Positions 47,018-57,339 of a stretch of 64,000 nt of DNA are shown piece by piece. The notes beneath the pieces are model-generated. The model was not told the origin of the DNA. It did not search any database and worked only from the letters and a program-made list of their open reading frames with translations. How positions within the stretch are numbered: the stretch's first letter is position 1; every line of letters starts with the position of its first letter. The DNA comes from Harmothoe impar. Lineage: Eukaryota > Annelida > Polychaeta > Phyllodocida > Polynoidae. A program made the translations under genes and the position numbers. The stretch spans positions 8,432,001 to 8,496,000 of the forward strand of contig OX381721.1 in the NCBI GenBank assembly GCA_947462335.1. Direction: 5' to 3'.

Positions 47018-47908
47018 GCTGATGTATCCCTCCACACTCATTACACGTCACTGATATAGGGGAAGTTAAGGTAGCGCGTTAAGGATGGTGTAGTGCTTTA
47101 ATGCTGATGTATCCCTCCACACTCATTACACGTCACTGATGTAGGGGAGGTTAAGGTAGGACGTTAAGGACGGTGTAGTGCTTTAATGCTGATGTATCCC
47201 TCCACACTCATTACACGTCACTGATATAGGGGAGGTTAAGGTAGGACGTTAAGGACGGTGTAGTGCTTTAATGCTGATGTATCCCTCCACACTCATTACA
47301 CGTCAATGATATAGGGGAGGTTAAGGTAGGACGTTAAGGACGGTGTAGTGCTTTAATGCTGATGTATCCCTCCACACTCATTACACGTCACTGATATAGG
47401 GGAGGTTAAGGTAGGACGTTAAGGACGGTGTAGTGCTTTAATGCTGATGTATCCCTCCACACTCATTACACGTCACTGATATAGGGGAGGTTAAGGTAGC
47501 ACGTTAAGGACGGTGTAGTGCTTTAATGCTGATGTATCCCTCCACACTCATTACACGTCACTGATATAGGGGAGGTTAAGGTTAGGTAGCACGTTAAGGA
47601 CGGTGTAGTGCTTTGATGCTGGTGTATCCCTCCACATTCATTACACATCACTGATATAGGGGGAGGTTAAGGTAGCACGTTAAGGATGGTGTAGTGCTTC
47701 AATGCTGATGTATCCCTCCACACTCCTTACACATCACTGATATAGGGGAGGTTAAGGTAGCACGTTAAGGACGGTGTAGTGCTTTAATGCTGATGTATCC
47801 CTCCACACTCATTACACGTCACTGATATAGGGGAGGTTAAGGTAGCACGTTAAGGACGGTGTAGTGCTTAAATGCTGATGTATCCCTCCACTCATTACAT
47901 GTCACTTA
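47018..47908 (+). repeat. 85-bp minisatellite, about 10.5 copies
   Basis: Units start at GCTGATGTATCCCTCCACAC and recur every 85 bp (for example at 47101, 47186, 47271 and 47356) with few differences; two late units have small indels. Part of each unit (GTTAAGGACGGTGTAGTGCT) resembles the terminal TTTAAGGACGGTATGATGCT of the abundant TTAA-ended MITE family, which may have been the source. Confidence 0.9.
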
Positions 47909-48476
47909 TGCATGCAGTAAATTATATTTTTAGCCTCCCCTTTTTAGACCAGTTACAGCCGCTTTTAACGAGATGTCAAAGCCTCGACATCCAATTTTTG
48001 CAATACATCTCTAAGAACTGGTGAAAATATAATTTTCGAAAAAAGCTGTCTGTCATGAGTAACAATTTGACAGCTAATTTTGTATTTATCAACGTGGGAA
48101 TTTGCAAGTTTTATATGTGTTTATATTTCATATTAATAACCCTTGCATCATCAAACACCCATGCAAACATGTGACTTGTTATGAGGACCCAGAACTAATT
48201 AGAGTTCATATAATATGGTTGATTGAGTATCATGTGAATTGATTTTAATTATTATGCTTTTGATGATCATACAATGACCAATTCGAAATAAATACAAAAC
48301 TCCCTACTCATCGGGATGTTCAATGGCTTAACACACAAACCAGGACACCATGCTCAGACAGCGAAGGAGGGACCTGACGATCCTCCTCCTGGGCCTTTAC
48401 ACCATGGGGCTCAGGGTAGGGTCTACCATGGAGGCTCCTGGAGGTTTTAATGGGTGATGAGGGGGTTGTTGCAGGG
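47909..48476. other. AT-rich sequence, no gene recognised
   Basis: Nothing supported. Confidence 0.5.
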
Positions 48477-48714
48477 CTAACCCCGTTAAGGGCCGCATGG
48501 TGCTTTACTGTGTTATGCATTGGTTCTATCAATTGTACTCGCCAATACTGCATTCATGAATCGTGCCGACCCAATAGGAGTGTATGACTCCCATAGGATC
48601 GGCATGATGCATGAATGTATCCCTGGCAAGTATATACTAACTATGGCTGCACGGCATGTATCATGACTGCAAATGATCTAGCACATGAAAGCACTATGCG
48701 ACCCATAAAGATAT
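48477..48714. mobile_element. TTAA-ended double-palindrome MITE, copy 21
   Basis: GCTAACCCCGTTAAGGGCCG starts it and CGACCCATAAAGATAT ends it. The link between halves (GACCCAATAGGAGTGTATGA) is clear, and ATAGGATCGGCATGATGCAT follows. Confidence 0.75.
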
Positions 48715-49291
48715 AAGGATGTGCATGGGGGATGTGAGGTGGGGATATGCTCCTTGTTTACGGCCCTCCTGCACGTTGGTGATATCCTTGAATAACTCCC
48801 CTGAAGCCACTCCTGGGTGACCCCCCCCCACCCCCATTCCCAACCCCCTCATCCCCCTTCTCTCTATACAAGCACCCTCCACATGATTAATCCCACTTAG
48901 AGAGCTCCTGGAGAAGAAACTTTTCCTCCCTCCCCCAGCCCCACCCCCTATTTCTACATGCATCTCCAGCCTTCCGGACGACTGCATCCTAATCTCACCT
49001 TCCCCCATAACGCAGGGCCTAGCCCCAGACCCTTTCCACCCGTCCCCCATATACTGCCCCACTCCACTCCACTCATCCCATACCGCCGTAGTGCCTCACT
49101 GCCTGCCTCCCATCCATCTCCCCTACACCCTCTGCTCAACTCACCCTCCATCCCACCTATATATAGTCCTCCATCCTTCCATCTCTCCGTCTATCATTCC
49201 CTCTTGCCAACATTGGTATCTCTCCCTCGCCTCTACCCCTCTTACAATTGTCATTTCTGCACCACTAAATCACGTACCTGTTTACTCCCTT
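48715..49291. repeat. Pyrimidine-rich low-complexity stretch
   Basis: C/T-rich DNA from about 48780 merges into the CACT array. The 185-codon and 136-codon frames (48958-49515, 49091-49501) are composed of these repeats. Confidence 0.6.
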
Positions 49292-49458
49292 ACTCGCTCA
49301 CCCACTCCCTCACTCACTCCCTCACTCACTCACTCACTCACTCACTCACTCACTCACTCACTCACTCACTCACTCACTCACTCACTCACTCACTCACTCA
49401 CTCACTCACTCATTCACTCACTCACGCACTCACTCACTCACGCACTCACTCACTTATT
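49292..49458. repeat. (CACT)n microsatellite, left block
   Basis: More than thirty CACT/TCAC units, nearly perfect, ending just before the inverted-repeat element at 49469. Confidence 0.95.
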
Positions 49459-49765
49459 ATGCCTACTTCCCTGGAAACAAATTCACGTGAATTCTCCCTG
49501 AAAAACACGGGTTGAACTGGGGTCAGTCCCGGGATTAACCCGGGTTGTATTCCCGTGATTTCACGGGAATTTGTGAGCAAAAATTCCCGTTAAATCACGG
49601 GATTCTGATGAATAAGCTTGTGTGGGTTCGAATCCCACTAAAGTAAGACCTAGGCCTACAGGGTTATAGTGAACGTACACTGAGTAAGTACTGCAAGAGG
49701 AAAAAAACAGTTTCTTTCCTTCATTTGATTATTTCTTTCACAGGTTGATAGGTTGATGTTTTATA

Positions 49766-49836
49766 CAAATGGGATTCGAACTGGGTATCTCCAGGTTAAT
49801 AGTCTGGCATTCTAGCTGCTGCGCCACTGGGGTTTG
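49766..49836 (-). repeat. tRNA-like unit C (Pol III A/B-box type), minus strand
   Basis: Read on the minus strand it contains AGTGGCGCAGCAGCTAGAA (A-box region), a CCAG...CTGG anticodon-type stem around ACTATTAAC, and AGTTCGAATCCCA (B box). The acceptor stem is only about 4 bp (CAAA/TTTG). It is tRNA-derived but not a credible functional tRNA. Confidence 0.55.
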
Positions 49837-50091
49837 TGTTAGAAGTGGTGCATGGAGTGTCATTATGGTATAATAGGGACTTTCAGCAAACCTGACATAG
49901 CTCATTGAAGACAGATGTTGACAGACGCATACCTGAGGGGTTATATTCAGTAGGGCTGATCATGCTGAGATTATCATCTGAAGGCCGATCACACACAGGG
50001 CTCCAGTTCTATGTAGGGTAGATTGACCTTAAGGTAACCACATACCTTGAGGTGTCAAGCATGATTATGTAGTCATTCATGTATGGATATT

Positions 50092-50184
50092 GGGAACCTT
50101 TAGCAAACCCGACGAAGCAGACCTAGGCTGTACCTTTAGCACTGCTACGCCTGTAATGAGCTATGTCAGGTTTGCTAAGGTCCC
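50092..50184. mobile_element. Small hairpin element 1 (GGACCTTTAGCAAACC ends)
   Basis: GGGAACCTTTAGCAAACCCG is inverted as CAGGTTTGCTAAGGTCCC at the other end. The middle (CCTTTAGCACTGCTACGCC) repeats part of the end motif. Confidence 0.7.
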
Positions 50185-50326
50185 TTGTCTCTTTATTTGT
50201 TCTTTGCTGGAAAGAGTATCACTTAAAGTGTACTGCGATATACAAAAACAGGGCTTACCATACTTAAACTACTACAGAATCAGCTCAAGGTAAGTGATTG
50301 CCTTTAGGTCACTATACCCTATCCAT

Positions 50327-50417
50327 AGGGACCTTTAGCAACCATGTAAAAGCTCATAAAACGTGTATATAACGTAGGTCTTTATCATGAGCTACGTTGG
50401 GTTTGCTAAAGGTCCCT
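50327..50417. mobile_element. Small hairpin element 2 (GGACCTTTAGCAAACC ends)
   Basis: AGGGACCTTTAGCAACCATG at the left, GGTTTGCTAAAGGTCCCT at the right. The right half includes ATGAGCTACGTTGGGTTTGC, shared with the other copies. Confidence 0.75.
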
Positions 50418-50477
50418 CATGTCATCTTTCTGACTGTCACCTCTCTCGCCGTCACACAAAATGACACAATAAATGCT

Positions 50478-50551
50478 GGCTCCATAGGGAGGCGAACCTG
50501 GATCTCTGGCATGGCAGACCAACACCTTCACCACTATACTACACAGCAGTC
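50478..50551 (-). repeat. tRNA-like unit D, minus strand
   Basis: On the minus strand it reads GTAGTATAGTGGTGAAGG (A-box region of a Gly/Asp-type tRNA), GGTCTGCCATGCCAGAG (anticodon region) and CCAGGTTCGCCTCCC (B box). The acceptor ends do not pair well, so it is tRNA-derived rather than a working gene. Confidence 0.5.
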
Positions 50552-50930
50552 AGTAGAAGACCACTATATTAAGAGTATTATATTTCAGAGGGTTACCCAA
50601 CAAGAGAGGTGACGGCTGGAGAGGTGACGTGACGACGAGAGAGGTGACATGACGGCAAGATAGGTGACATTAGAACCTTTGCATCTCCCCCTCCACTTAT
50701 ACATATCCCCTCTCTCCGTTACCTCATGCATTATAATGGGTGCCTATACATGCATTGATGGCAATGGTAAAACATACAGTACATCTTTGCTTTACGAGGT
50801 ACATCGGGTTTGCTGATGTCCTATATAGGGGCCAAACACTACATTGTACATGGCAGGTTTGGTCCGTATGGGCCCTGTGGACCTGCTGACCAGCCTTCGG
50901 CTGTGTTGGTTTTGAAACTATATCATCATT

Positions 50931-51040
50931 AAGGACCTTTAGCAACCACGTAAAAGCTCAATAAACGTAGACGTAGCCTATACCTTTAGCACTACTACGT
51001 CTGCGTTTAATGAGCTACGTCGGGTTTGCTAAAGGTCCCT
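50931..51040. mobile_element. Small hairpin element 3 (GGACCTTTAGCAAACC ends)
   Basis: AAGGACCTTTAGCAACCACG at the left; GGGTTTGCTAAAGGTCCCT at the right. The inner part ACGTAGACGTAG and CTACGTCTGCGT pairs, making most of the 110 bp palindromic. Partial ends also lie near 49887, 50806 and 51061. Confidence 0.75.
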
Positions 51041-51131
51041 ATTATCTTGTACATGGTATAGTAGGGACCTGCGCCAATGTATCATGAGCTATGTCTATAT
51101 TTAAGGATGGGCTGCAGACCTGTATACATCT

Positions 51132-51204
51132 GGCCCAGTGGCTCAGTTGGATGAGACATCAGTCCAGTAATCTGAAGGCCCTAAGTTCAATCCTCATTTA
51201 GGCT
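51132..51204 (+). repeat. tRNA-like unit A, plus strand
   Basis: GGCCCAG pairs with TTAGGCT as an acceptor stem (with wobble and one mismatch). TGGCTCAGTTGGATGAGA is an A-box D-arm, CAGTCCAGTAATCTG the anticodon region (loop too large), and AAGTTCAATCCTC the B box. Close to a tRNA of Thr/Trp-like layout but degenerate. The 3' part (TTTTATAAAATCC) continues as in unit B, which suggests a SINE-like body. Confidence 0.6.
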
Positions 51205-51378
51205 GATATAATCGTCTCTTTCTATTTTATAAAATCCCAAATAATATGGTGGGATTTCGAGCACAGGTTAGCTTTACTTTACAGCTGTATAAATGTTTTA
51301 CAGTGATTCACTGTAGCTCTATTACATTTTAGCCCACATCAACCTACTCTACCATTCCGATCTTAAACATTATACCTG

Positions 51379-51450
51379 GCCCCAGTAGCTCAGTCAGATG
51401 TGCTTGGCACTGCAAATCCCAAGGTTGATAGATCAAGTCCCTTTTGGGCT
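51379..51450 (+). repeat. tRNA-like unit B, plus strand
   Basis: GGCCCCAGTAGCTCAGTCAG (acceptor and A box), CTTGG/CCAAG anticodon-type stem with an 11-nt loop, and AGATCAAGTCCC (B box) then TTTTGGGCT, which pairs with GGCCCC. It parallels unit A, 247 bp upstream, and is likely a diverged copy. Confidence 0.55.
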
Positions 51451-51763
51451 CACATTTTATATAAATATGGTTTCATAGATATCATATTTCTAAATAGAAT
51501 ATGATGTCAATATTGTTTATTGTCTATATAGAGAGATGGGCAAAAGTAGGGGTAAAGGGAAGGGAGGTTAGTCACTTTGGACGTTAAATGAGAGTTCTGA
51601 GGGTTCGAACCCACATTCTACAGCTTCACTGGGGTGAATCCCGTGATTTCACGTGATTATACAGGTAAAATCATGTCTTAAGATCTCGTGATATGACGGG
51701 AAATTTTGCTCACAGAATCGCCAAAGATTCCCGGGAATTTCCCGTAACTTGTTACCAGGGTTA

Positions 51764-52910
51764 CTTTCTAGTTCACCCATCAATGTATTCACTCACTCAC
51801 CTTAGAACTCAATCACTTTTATTCACTCACTAAATTATTCTTTCAGAATGCATTCCTTCAATCACTCAATCATTCAATCACCCATGCACTCCTCTGGTTA
51901 CTCATACAAATACACACTCATGTATCCCCTAATAACTTCCTAACTCACTTAATTATCCACTTAGGCCTACTCACTGACTCATGCACTTACTGTTTACTCC
52001 TGCACCCACTCATTCATTTACCTCCCCCCCTTAGCACCCACGCACTTACTCAACTCCTTCCTGCTTGCTCCCTTTGTCAGCCAATTACCCACTACCTTAC
52101 TCACTTACCAACTCTTTTACTCCTTCATGTACTCATGTGTTCACACGCTCATTCGTTCATTTCTTGAGTCACTCACAGACTTAACCACACCATCACCCTC
52201 TCAATACATCACTCACTCAGCCAACCAACCACTCACTCAGCCATTCAACCACTCACTTAACATGCTACCACTCATCTATTCAATCATGCACTCACTCAGC
52301 AATACAACCACCCACTCAGCTATTCAACCACCCATTTACCCATTCAACCACTCATTCAACCACACACCCATTAATTTAACTCATCAGTTCAACCACTCAC
52401 TCATCCATTCATGTACACACTCAACCACAGAATCAATTTGCTTGCTCACTCACCCACTCTCACAGAATCGCCCAGACTCATTCACTGGCACACCCACTCC
52501 ATCGTTCACACACATTATCAACGTATCGCTGACTCAGTCACTCACTGAATAACACATTCACTCACTGACTCTTTCACCCCCCCCCCCCACACACACCCTT
52601 TCCCCGTCTCTCTCGCTCACGCAATCCCTCCCTATCAAACAGCCTCATCCACTAACTTTCTCACTCAGTCACCCAGTCTCTCAGTCAGGCACTCAGTCAC
52701 TTAGACACTCACTCACTCAGCCACTCACTCACTCACTCACTCACTCACTCACTCACTCACTCACTCACTCACTCACTCACTCACTCACTCACTCACTCAC
52801 TCACCCACCCTTTCACTCACTCACATACTCCCTCACTCACTCACTCACATACTCCCTCACTCACTCACTCATTCACTCTCTCACTCACTCACTCACTCAC
52901 TCACTGCAAA
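51764..52910. repeat. CACT/CATT-rich degenerate field with perfect (CACT)n block
   Basis: From 51764 to about 52700 the DNA is built of worn CACT, CATT and AACC units. It becomes nearly perfect CACT at about 52724-52804 and 52845-52908. The 141-codon frame at 52127-52552 is repeat-derived. The field looks like the right side of an array split by the 49469-51760 element. Confidence 0.8.
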
Positions 52911-53059
52911 GAGCCTTCTCTCACAATGGCAGTTTGAAGCGTCTCTGCTGAGGACAACATTCTTACGGCACCCGACATCTTCAGCCAAAGCCTATAAGTC
53001 GGTATGGGGGAGGGGGGAGAGCTTGGTAGGAGGGGTGTAAATCTGGGAGGAGGGAGTTG

Positions 53060-53360
53060 GTATCTGGCAGCGGGGTTGGGGGTGGGGGGTTGGTTGCCCG
53101 GAGGGGCGGTTAATCCGGTGCCGGGCCGGGGTTGACAGAGTGCCGCGCGCCCGTAACTCAGCGCCCGGTGCCGCCGCCCGTCCATGCAAATGTGGCGCGA
53201 TAAGGGCGACGGGCGCAAGGGGGAGGGGGGGGGGGGGGTTGGTAGGAGGGAGAGTGGGGGGGGGGGGGGTGGAAGGGCTCGCTGCGGGGGGTGGGAGACG
53301 TGATGTATGACCGCCCGCACAGCCTAATTCACCCCCGGCGGCGGCCATGGCCGGCTGGAG
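53060..53360. promoter_or_regulatory. CpG-rich block with POU octamer
   Basis: A perfect octamer ATGCAAAT (53184-53191) lies in CpG-dense DNA, with an Otx-type TTAATCC at about 53109-53115. G runs follow near 53226 and 53256. Proline-rich frames on the minus strand come from the composition. Regulatory identity is inference. Confidence 0.35.
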
Positions 53361-54392
53361 GGCCCCAAACCACTCCCTTAACTTTCTCCACGTCCCCTCA
53401 TGTCCTCCAATGCCTTGCATCATCTTACATGTTTGGTCGTTAATAATTCCCACTATATGGTTTCTCCCTTTGATTTTTCCTCATTCCTTTCACATTCATT
53501 TTACTTATTTTCTCTCTCATACCAATGCCTACAGGTACCAGTATGTTTGTCCCGGTCCTCGTGTTGCCTCCAAACCGAAATGAAACTCAAATGTATTTTT
53601 TTAGGTCTCCTCTCCAAGATCTCTGAATGCTAGTCTATCTGGGGAGTTTCCACTCCTTTCTCTGTGTCCTCTCTTTTTCATTTCCAATGTCCCCGTCATT
53701 AATTTTGCTACATTTTTAGTTTATCACCCTTTACCTCTTCTTACCGAGTCATGACCTTGGTTTCTCTAGTGGTCGTTCCCCCGCTCCATTTCCTAGCATC
53801 ACAAATTATTTGCTTTTTTGAATTGCTTTTCTCACAGCAGTATATTTCGTTGGTTCTTCAAACCCTCTGCTCTGTTCTGCGCATCCAAGCCCGCCAGGGG
53901 TTTTCTCATTCCCAATATTTCGAATGTCTATACCTCAGGCCCCCTTACTTCTGCTTCATACCAAAGCCCACCCCCACCCCCGCCACTCTCTAACCCCCCA
54001 CCCCCCTTCTTCCACCGGACTCCATGGCGGCCCGCCCTACTTCCCCAAAGTACGGAGGCGTGTGAGGCGGTAGATATTGCAGAGGTGGCCCCGGCCGTGG
54101 TAAATGGGATGGAGAGAAGCAATGAGGGTGGATGGGTGGGGGAGGGAGAGGGGGATGGGGGGGGGGGTGATTCCAGGGAGGTGGTAGACCCCCTCTGGCG
54201 CAGGCTGGTCGCCGCCAACCTCGTCCTGGAGACCCACAGGAAGTTAGCTGCCCCCACATGGAGTACTAGGTATTAGGGCCGCCAGGGGGCTACAGCAACC
54301 ACAAGACATGGTCACGTATGGGCGTGTTTGGATATAAATGTATGTATACATCATACATTGTATGTGTGTCCTCAAACTAGTTAAAATATATT
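53361..54392. other. Sequence with a CTCF-like motif; no gene recognised
   Basis: CCGCCAGGGGGCTACAG at 54279-54295 fits the CTCF core well. Overlapping frames near 53818-54276 on both strands share no family signature. No supported gene. Confidence 0.45.
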
Positions 54393-54531
54393 CACGGAGA
54401 AAAGAAATAGCGTCAAAATTCCCTTAGATCTGCAAGAGAGTCACCTAGGCTTCCTTAGGCGACCTGGGCTCCCTTTAAGTTATTCCGGGGGCAGCCTGGA
54501 CTCCCTTTTGACGCTGTTTCTTTTCTCTGTG
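54393..54531. mobile_element. 139-bp relative of the AGGGAGTC foldback
   Basis: CACGGAGAAAAGAAATAGCG is the near-inverse of CGCTGTTTCTTTTCTCTGTG. The ends share CAGAGAAAAG with the 1.07-kb foldback at 40821-41892, and the interior has CTCCCTTT and GAGAGTCA words. Confidence 0.75.
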
Positions 54532-54824
54532 TAATTACACCTGGTTCTTGGGGCTGTCTTGGAAAGAGGAATCATGGGATTATGTAATTCAAAGTATAAC
54601 TACAGTATATATCCTTCGTTCCTGGAGACACGAATCAAAGGTTGTGTGTTCCTCTGATTTAATCATTGGCATTAGATGTATAGGAAAACATAACTTCTGC
54701 TTCAGTTGTCGACCTAATTATAGGTTGCAAGAATTGTATCATAATGGGACTCTATAGATGTAACTCTGACGTTGGCTCAGCGTCTAAGTAAGTTAAGTTT
54801 GTGTGCTTCATCCTCCAGAGGCTA

Positions 54825-55052
54825 TAGCCCTTTCAGAACAGGATGATGCATCAGGACTTCGTGTTAATTTGTTGTCATGATGCATCAATGCAGTACCAGC
54901 GAGTTACTCCTCAGCATAGAGTTGGGGCTTCACGTGGGTTGATCTAACAGCATGATGCATGAATGCAGCATCTTCGAATCACTGGCCGGTGCTACATTTA
55001 TGAGCTTTTCCAACAACAGTGCATGGTACACTATGCCGCTCTCAAATGGTTA
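54825..55052. mobile_element. TTAA-ended double-palindrome MITE, copy 22
   Basis: TAGCCCTTTCAGAACAGGAT at the left and CGCTCTCAAATGGTTA at the right, with ACCAGCGAGTTACTCCTCAG as the first centre. The TTAA flanks are degraded. Confidence 0.75.
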
Positions 55053-56307
55053 TATTAGTTAAAAGTGCGTGGTAGAGCATCTAGATTATAAAGCCAATTG
55101 GAAACCAGATCAACGTGGAGAGGCAAGAACTCTGCTTTCTAGACAAGGAGTCTAAATGTCACCCACCACACTTTTACATAAATAGAATCAGACCTCTGCT
55201 TGGGACGAGGTAATAGGGAAGACTTTGAATTGATGCTCCACTGACTGTCTCTTCTTTTATGGTTGGCTTTCAAAGCTTGACCCCCGCCTACCCGGACCTG
55301 TAGGCTCTCCTTCTCCCTATCCAGGCCTAAATTAGGCCGCCCTGATCAGAAACAGTCCAGTGGGGATCAACTAGCAATTAACCCAACACTTCTTTCACAG
55401 CTTTCTTTCTCAACTTTGTAGGGATTCTTTAGCAACTATCTATAAAACTATAATGACAACCGCCTCTCAAGATGCAGCAAAACGATTCTTGTCTGACCTT
55501 TGCTGTTGACCTTATCTTGTTCAAGGGCATTGTCTTTTTTTACCTCAGTGTTTTGAACTGTTCGTGTGACCTAGTTCGGTCACAGGTAATACTAAGACAT
55601 CTTCCGTCTTATTTTCTGTTTTGTCCAGATCTTCTTAGGGCCTAAATCGTGTTCTTCCCACAGACTCCTGAAATACCTTTTTATTGCTTTCCTCACACGT
55701 TTTTTCTTCTGTGTTGGGAGTCTAGATGAGGAACACGTGAATTCTTGACGCTCTTTTTAATCCAGCCATTTTGATCCCCAGAGTCACAGAGACTTCTTTC
55801 TTTATTCGCTAGAACTGTCTGCGTGAAGTCGATCAAGCATCCCCTTTTTGATAAGACCTCTTTCATAAGAACTTGAGGCGGACAGGACTAAAACACAGAG
55901 GAAGGAGAGGGAGAGGAAAAAGGGAGAAGAAGATGAAGCAGTCGGGGAATGGAACCTGTGATTTCTCTTTCATTTCTAGATCTCATGATTCACACAGGAA
56001 AAGTAATATCACCAAGGGAGAGCTGAGGTGGCAAGCTACTGAAAAAACCCAATGAGGGGATATTTCTTAATGTAGCTTTTAGACAACCTGAAATATTGAA
56101 CATTAATGCTTTAACCCCTGAAAATGTAACCCTTTCACAACAGCATGCTCCCTTGGTATCCCATGTTAAATTATCTCCCTGGTGCACAAGTCACATTCTA
56201 TAAATCTGAGTGTACTGTTCAATATCAATCACCATCTTATCAGAGCATTTCAACAATATAATTATAATCGCTATTAAGAATAATACGTTTACAGTTGATT
56301 TTGTTCT
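55053..56307. other. AT-rich sequence, no gene recognised
   Basis: A MITE end fragment (TAACCCTTTCACAACAGCAT) lies near 56128. Nothing else supported. Confidence 0.45.
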
Positions 56308-56360
56308 CGAAATATTTTCCCTGACAACGTATTATGGATATTGTCAGGGAGAATTTTTGC
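56308..56360 (+). ncRNA. Small hairpin, possibly an RNA precursor
   Basis: The arm AATATTTTCCCTGACAA (56311-56327) pairs with TTGTCAGGGAGAATTTT (56341-56357) over 17 positions with one G-U and one mismatch, around a 13-nt loop. Stem length is shorter than most microRNA precursors, and I recognise no known seed. It may be a chance or element-derived hairpin. Confidence 0.2.
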
Positions 56361-56479
56361 AGATGCTGGGTTTAGTCTCCATCAGTAATATATCTTTTAA
56401 GACATACACTGAGATCCAGCAGGCTAAGATATGTGCATGTTGAATGGGACCATAATAAGGTATGGTAAGTCCACTGGCT

Positions 56480-56640
56480 CTATTAGTACTTGTCCCGGGC
56501 CTCCCCCGCCCTCCCCGGCTGCGTCCCGGGAGGCGGTGGCCTGGACGCCGGGGACGGCCGCCCGCCGCAGACCCTCAACTCACTATACTACTCACAGCGT
56601 CCAACTACTAGTTCCCGTGACAGACTGAGCATGGGCGAAA
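56480..56640 (+). promoter_or_regulatory. Short CpG-rich block upstream of a possible first exon
   Basis: CCCGCCCTCCCCGGCTGCG near 56505 and GGACGCCGGGGACGGCCG near 56542 are CpG-rich in an AT-rich setting. A well-placed ATG and splice donor follow. Confidence 0.3.
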
Positions 56641-56654
56641 ACTGGGCGACTCCT
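56631..56654 (+). CDS. Candidate first coding exon: MGENWATP then a strong splice donor
   Basis: The ATG at 56631 has A at -3 and G at +4. Eight codons follow (M G E N W A T P). A strong donor (CCT/GTAAGTG) starts at 56655 in phase 0. A CpG-rich block lies just upstream. Short first coding exons of this kind are common in animal genes. Read without splicing the frame continues only 26 codons. I recognise no protein and have found no matching acceptor or second exon. Confidence 0.2.
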
Positions 56655-57339
56655 GTAAGTGTGGGGATGCTTGGACGTATGCAGGGTTTTATGGGTATGC
56701 CCATATATATTACACATTATCTATACACGTAGGACACTCACTATAGAGAGCAGTATGGAGGTTTACTTAGTTTGAGAGAAAACAAGACCATGGCGTGTAT
56801 TTGCCATTTTACCATACCGTCAGTTGCAAAAGAACGCAGCTCTTGTATATATCAGCGCCGCGGGTAAAGGGGCCTTGGAATGGCCATTAAGCACTGAAAT
56901 AGGATCTTCAAAAATCGCCTCTCTTGGGAGTAAAGCCCCCGTCAAATTCTACATAGCACCCCGGAGCTACATCGTAACCATATGGTACCTGTAGCTGTTT
57001 TAAACACTCATGAAATGCAATTATATAGTATACACGACCATTGAAAGGCCTCCCATCACCCAACAATGCCATGCAATGCTCTTCCAGAGCACAGAGCAAG
57101 GAAGGATATGCATATTTGCTGAGTCATGTACACTCATTTCTATGCAATCAATTCAATAGTTTTAATCTGCGTTATCAGTTGATCATGCATGGCTAATCAA
57201 TAGCAACAACTTATTGAAATTCCAACCATTTAAGACGAGATAGAATCTGTTTAATTGCATCACATCACTGACAGTCCATGAAGTAATGGGAAGATTGCTC
57301 CCTCAAATTGCATGGTGTCAATTTGTGGAATGAAAAAGG
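56655..57339. other. AT-rich sequence, no gene recognised
   Basis: Nothing supported. Confidence 0.45.

Larger units (their letters stand above)
49469..51760. mobile_element. 2.3-kb inverted-repeat element carrying tRNA-like units and hairpin elements
   Basis: The ends CCCTGGAAACAAATT and, inverted, CCCTGGTAACAAGTT match at 13 of 15 positions. Both are followed by palindromic TTCCCGTGATTTCACGGGAA-type blocks, by GTGAGCAAAA(A/T)TTCCCGT and by GTGGGTTCGAA, in the same order. CTACTT (left) and TTACTT (right) next to the ends could be a 6-bp target duplication with one change. The element interrupts a CACT microsatellite field. The interior has four tRNA-like units and three 90-110 bp hairpin elements but no long open frame. 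It is probably a non-autonomous composite; I do not recognise the superfamily. Confidence 0.55.

Noticed and set aside
47018..47908. Regular repeats as a CRISPR array
   Set aside because: The 85-bp units are joined head to tail without unique spacers, and the surrounding DNA is eukaryotic.
48958..49515. 185-codon frame with a THSL repeat
   Set aside because: It is the CACT microsatellite translated; the frames shifted by one base give similar peptides.
49766..51450. Four tRNA-like units as functional tRNA genes
   Set aside because: Acceptor stems and anticodon loops do not fold properly (loops of 9-11 nt or mismatched stems), so I treat them as tRNA-derived repeats.
52901..53453. Proline-rich minus-strand frames of 139 and 153 codons
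   Set aside because: They reflect G runs and CpG-rich DNA; two frames are equally open over the same bases.
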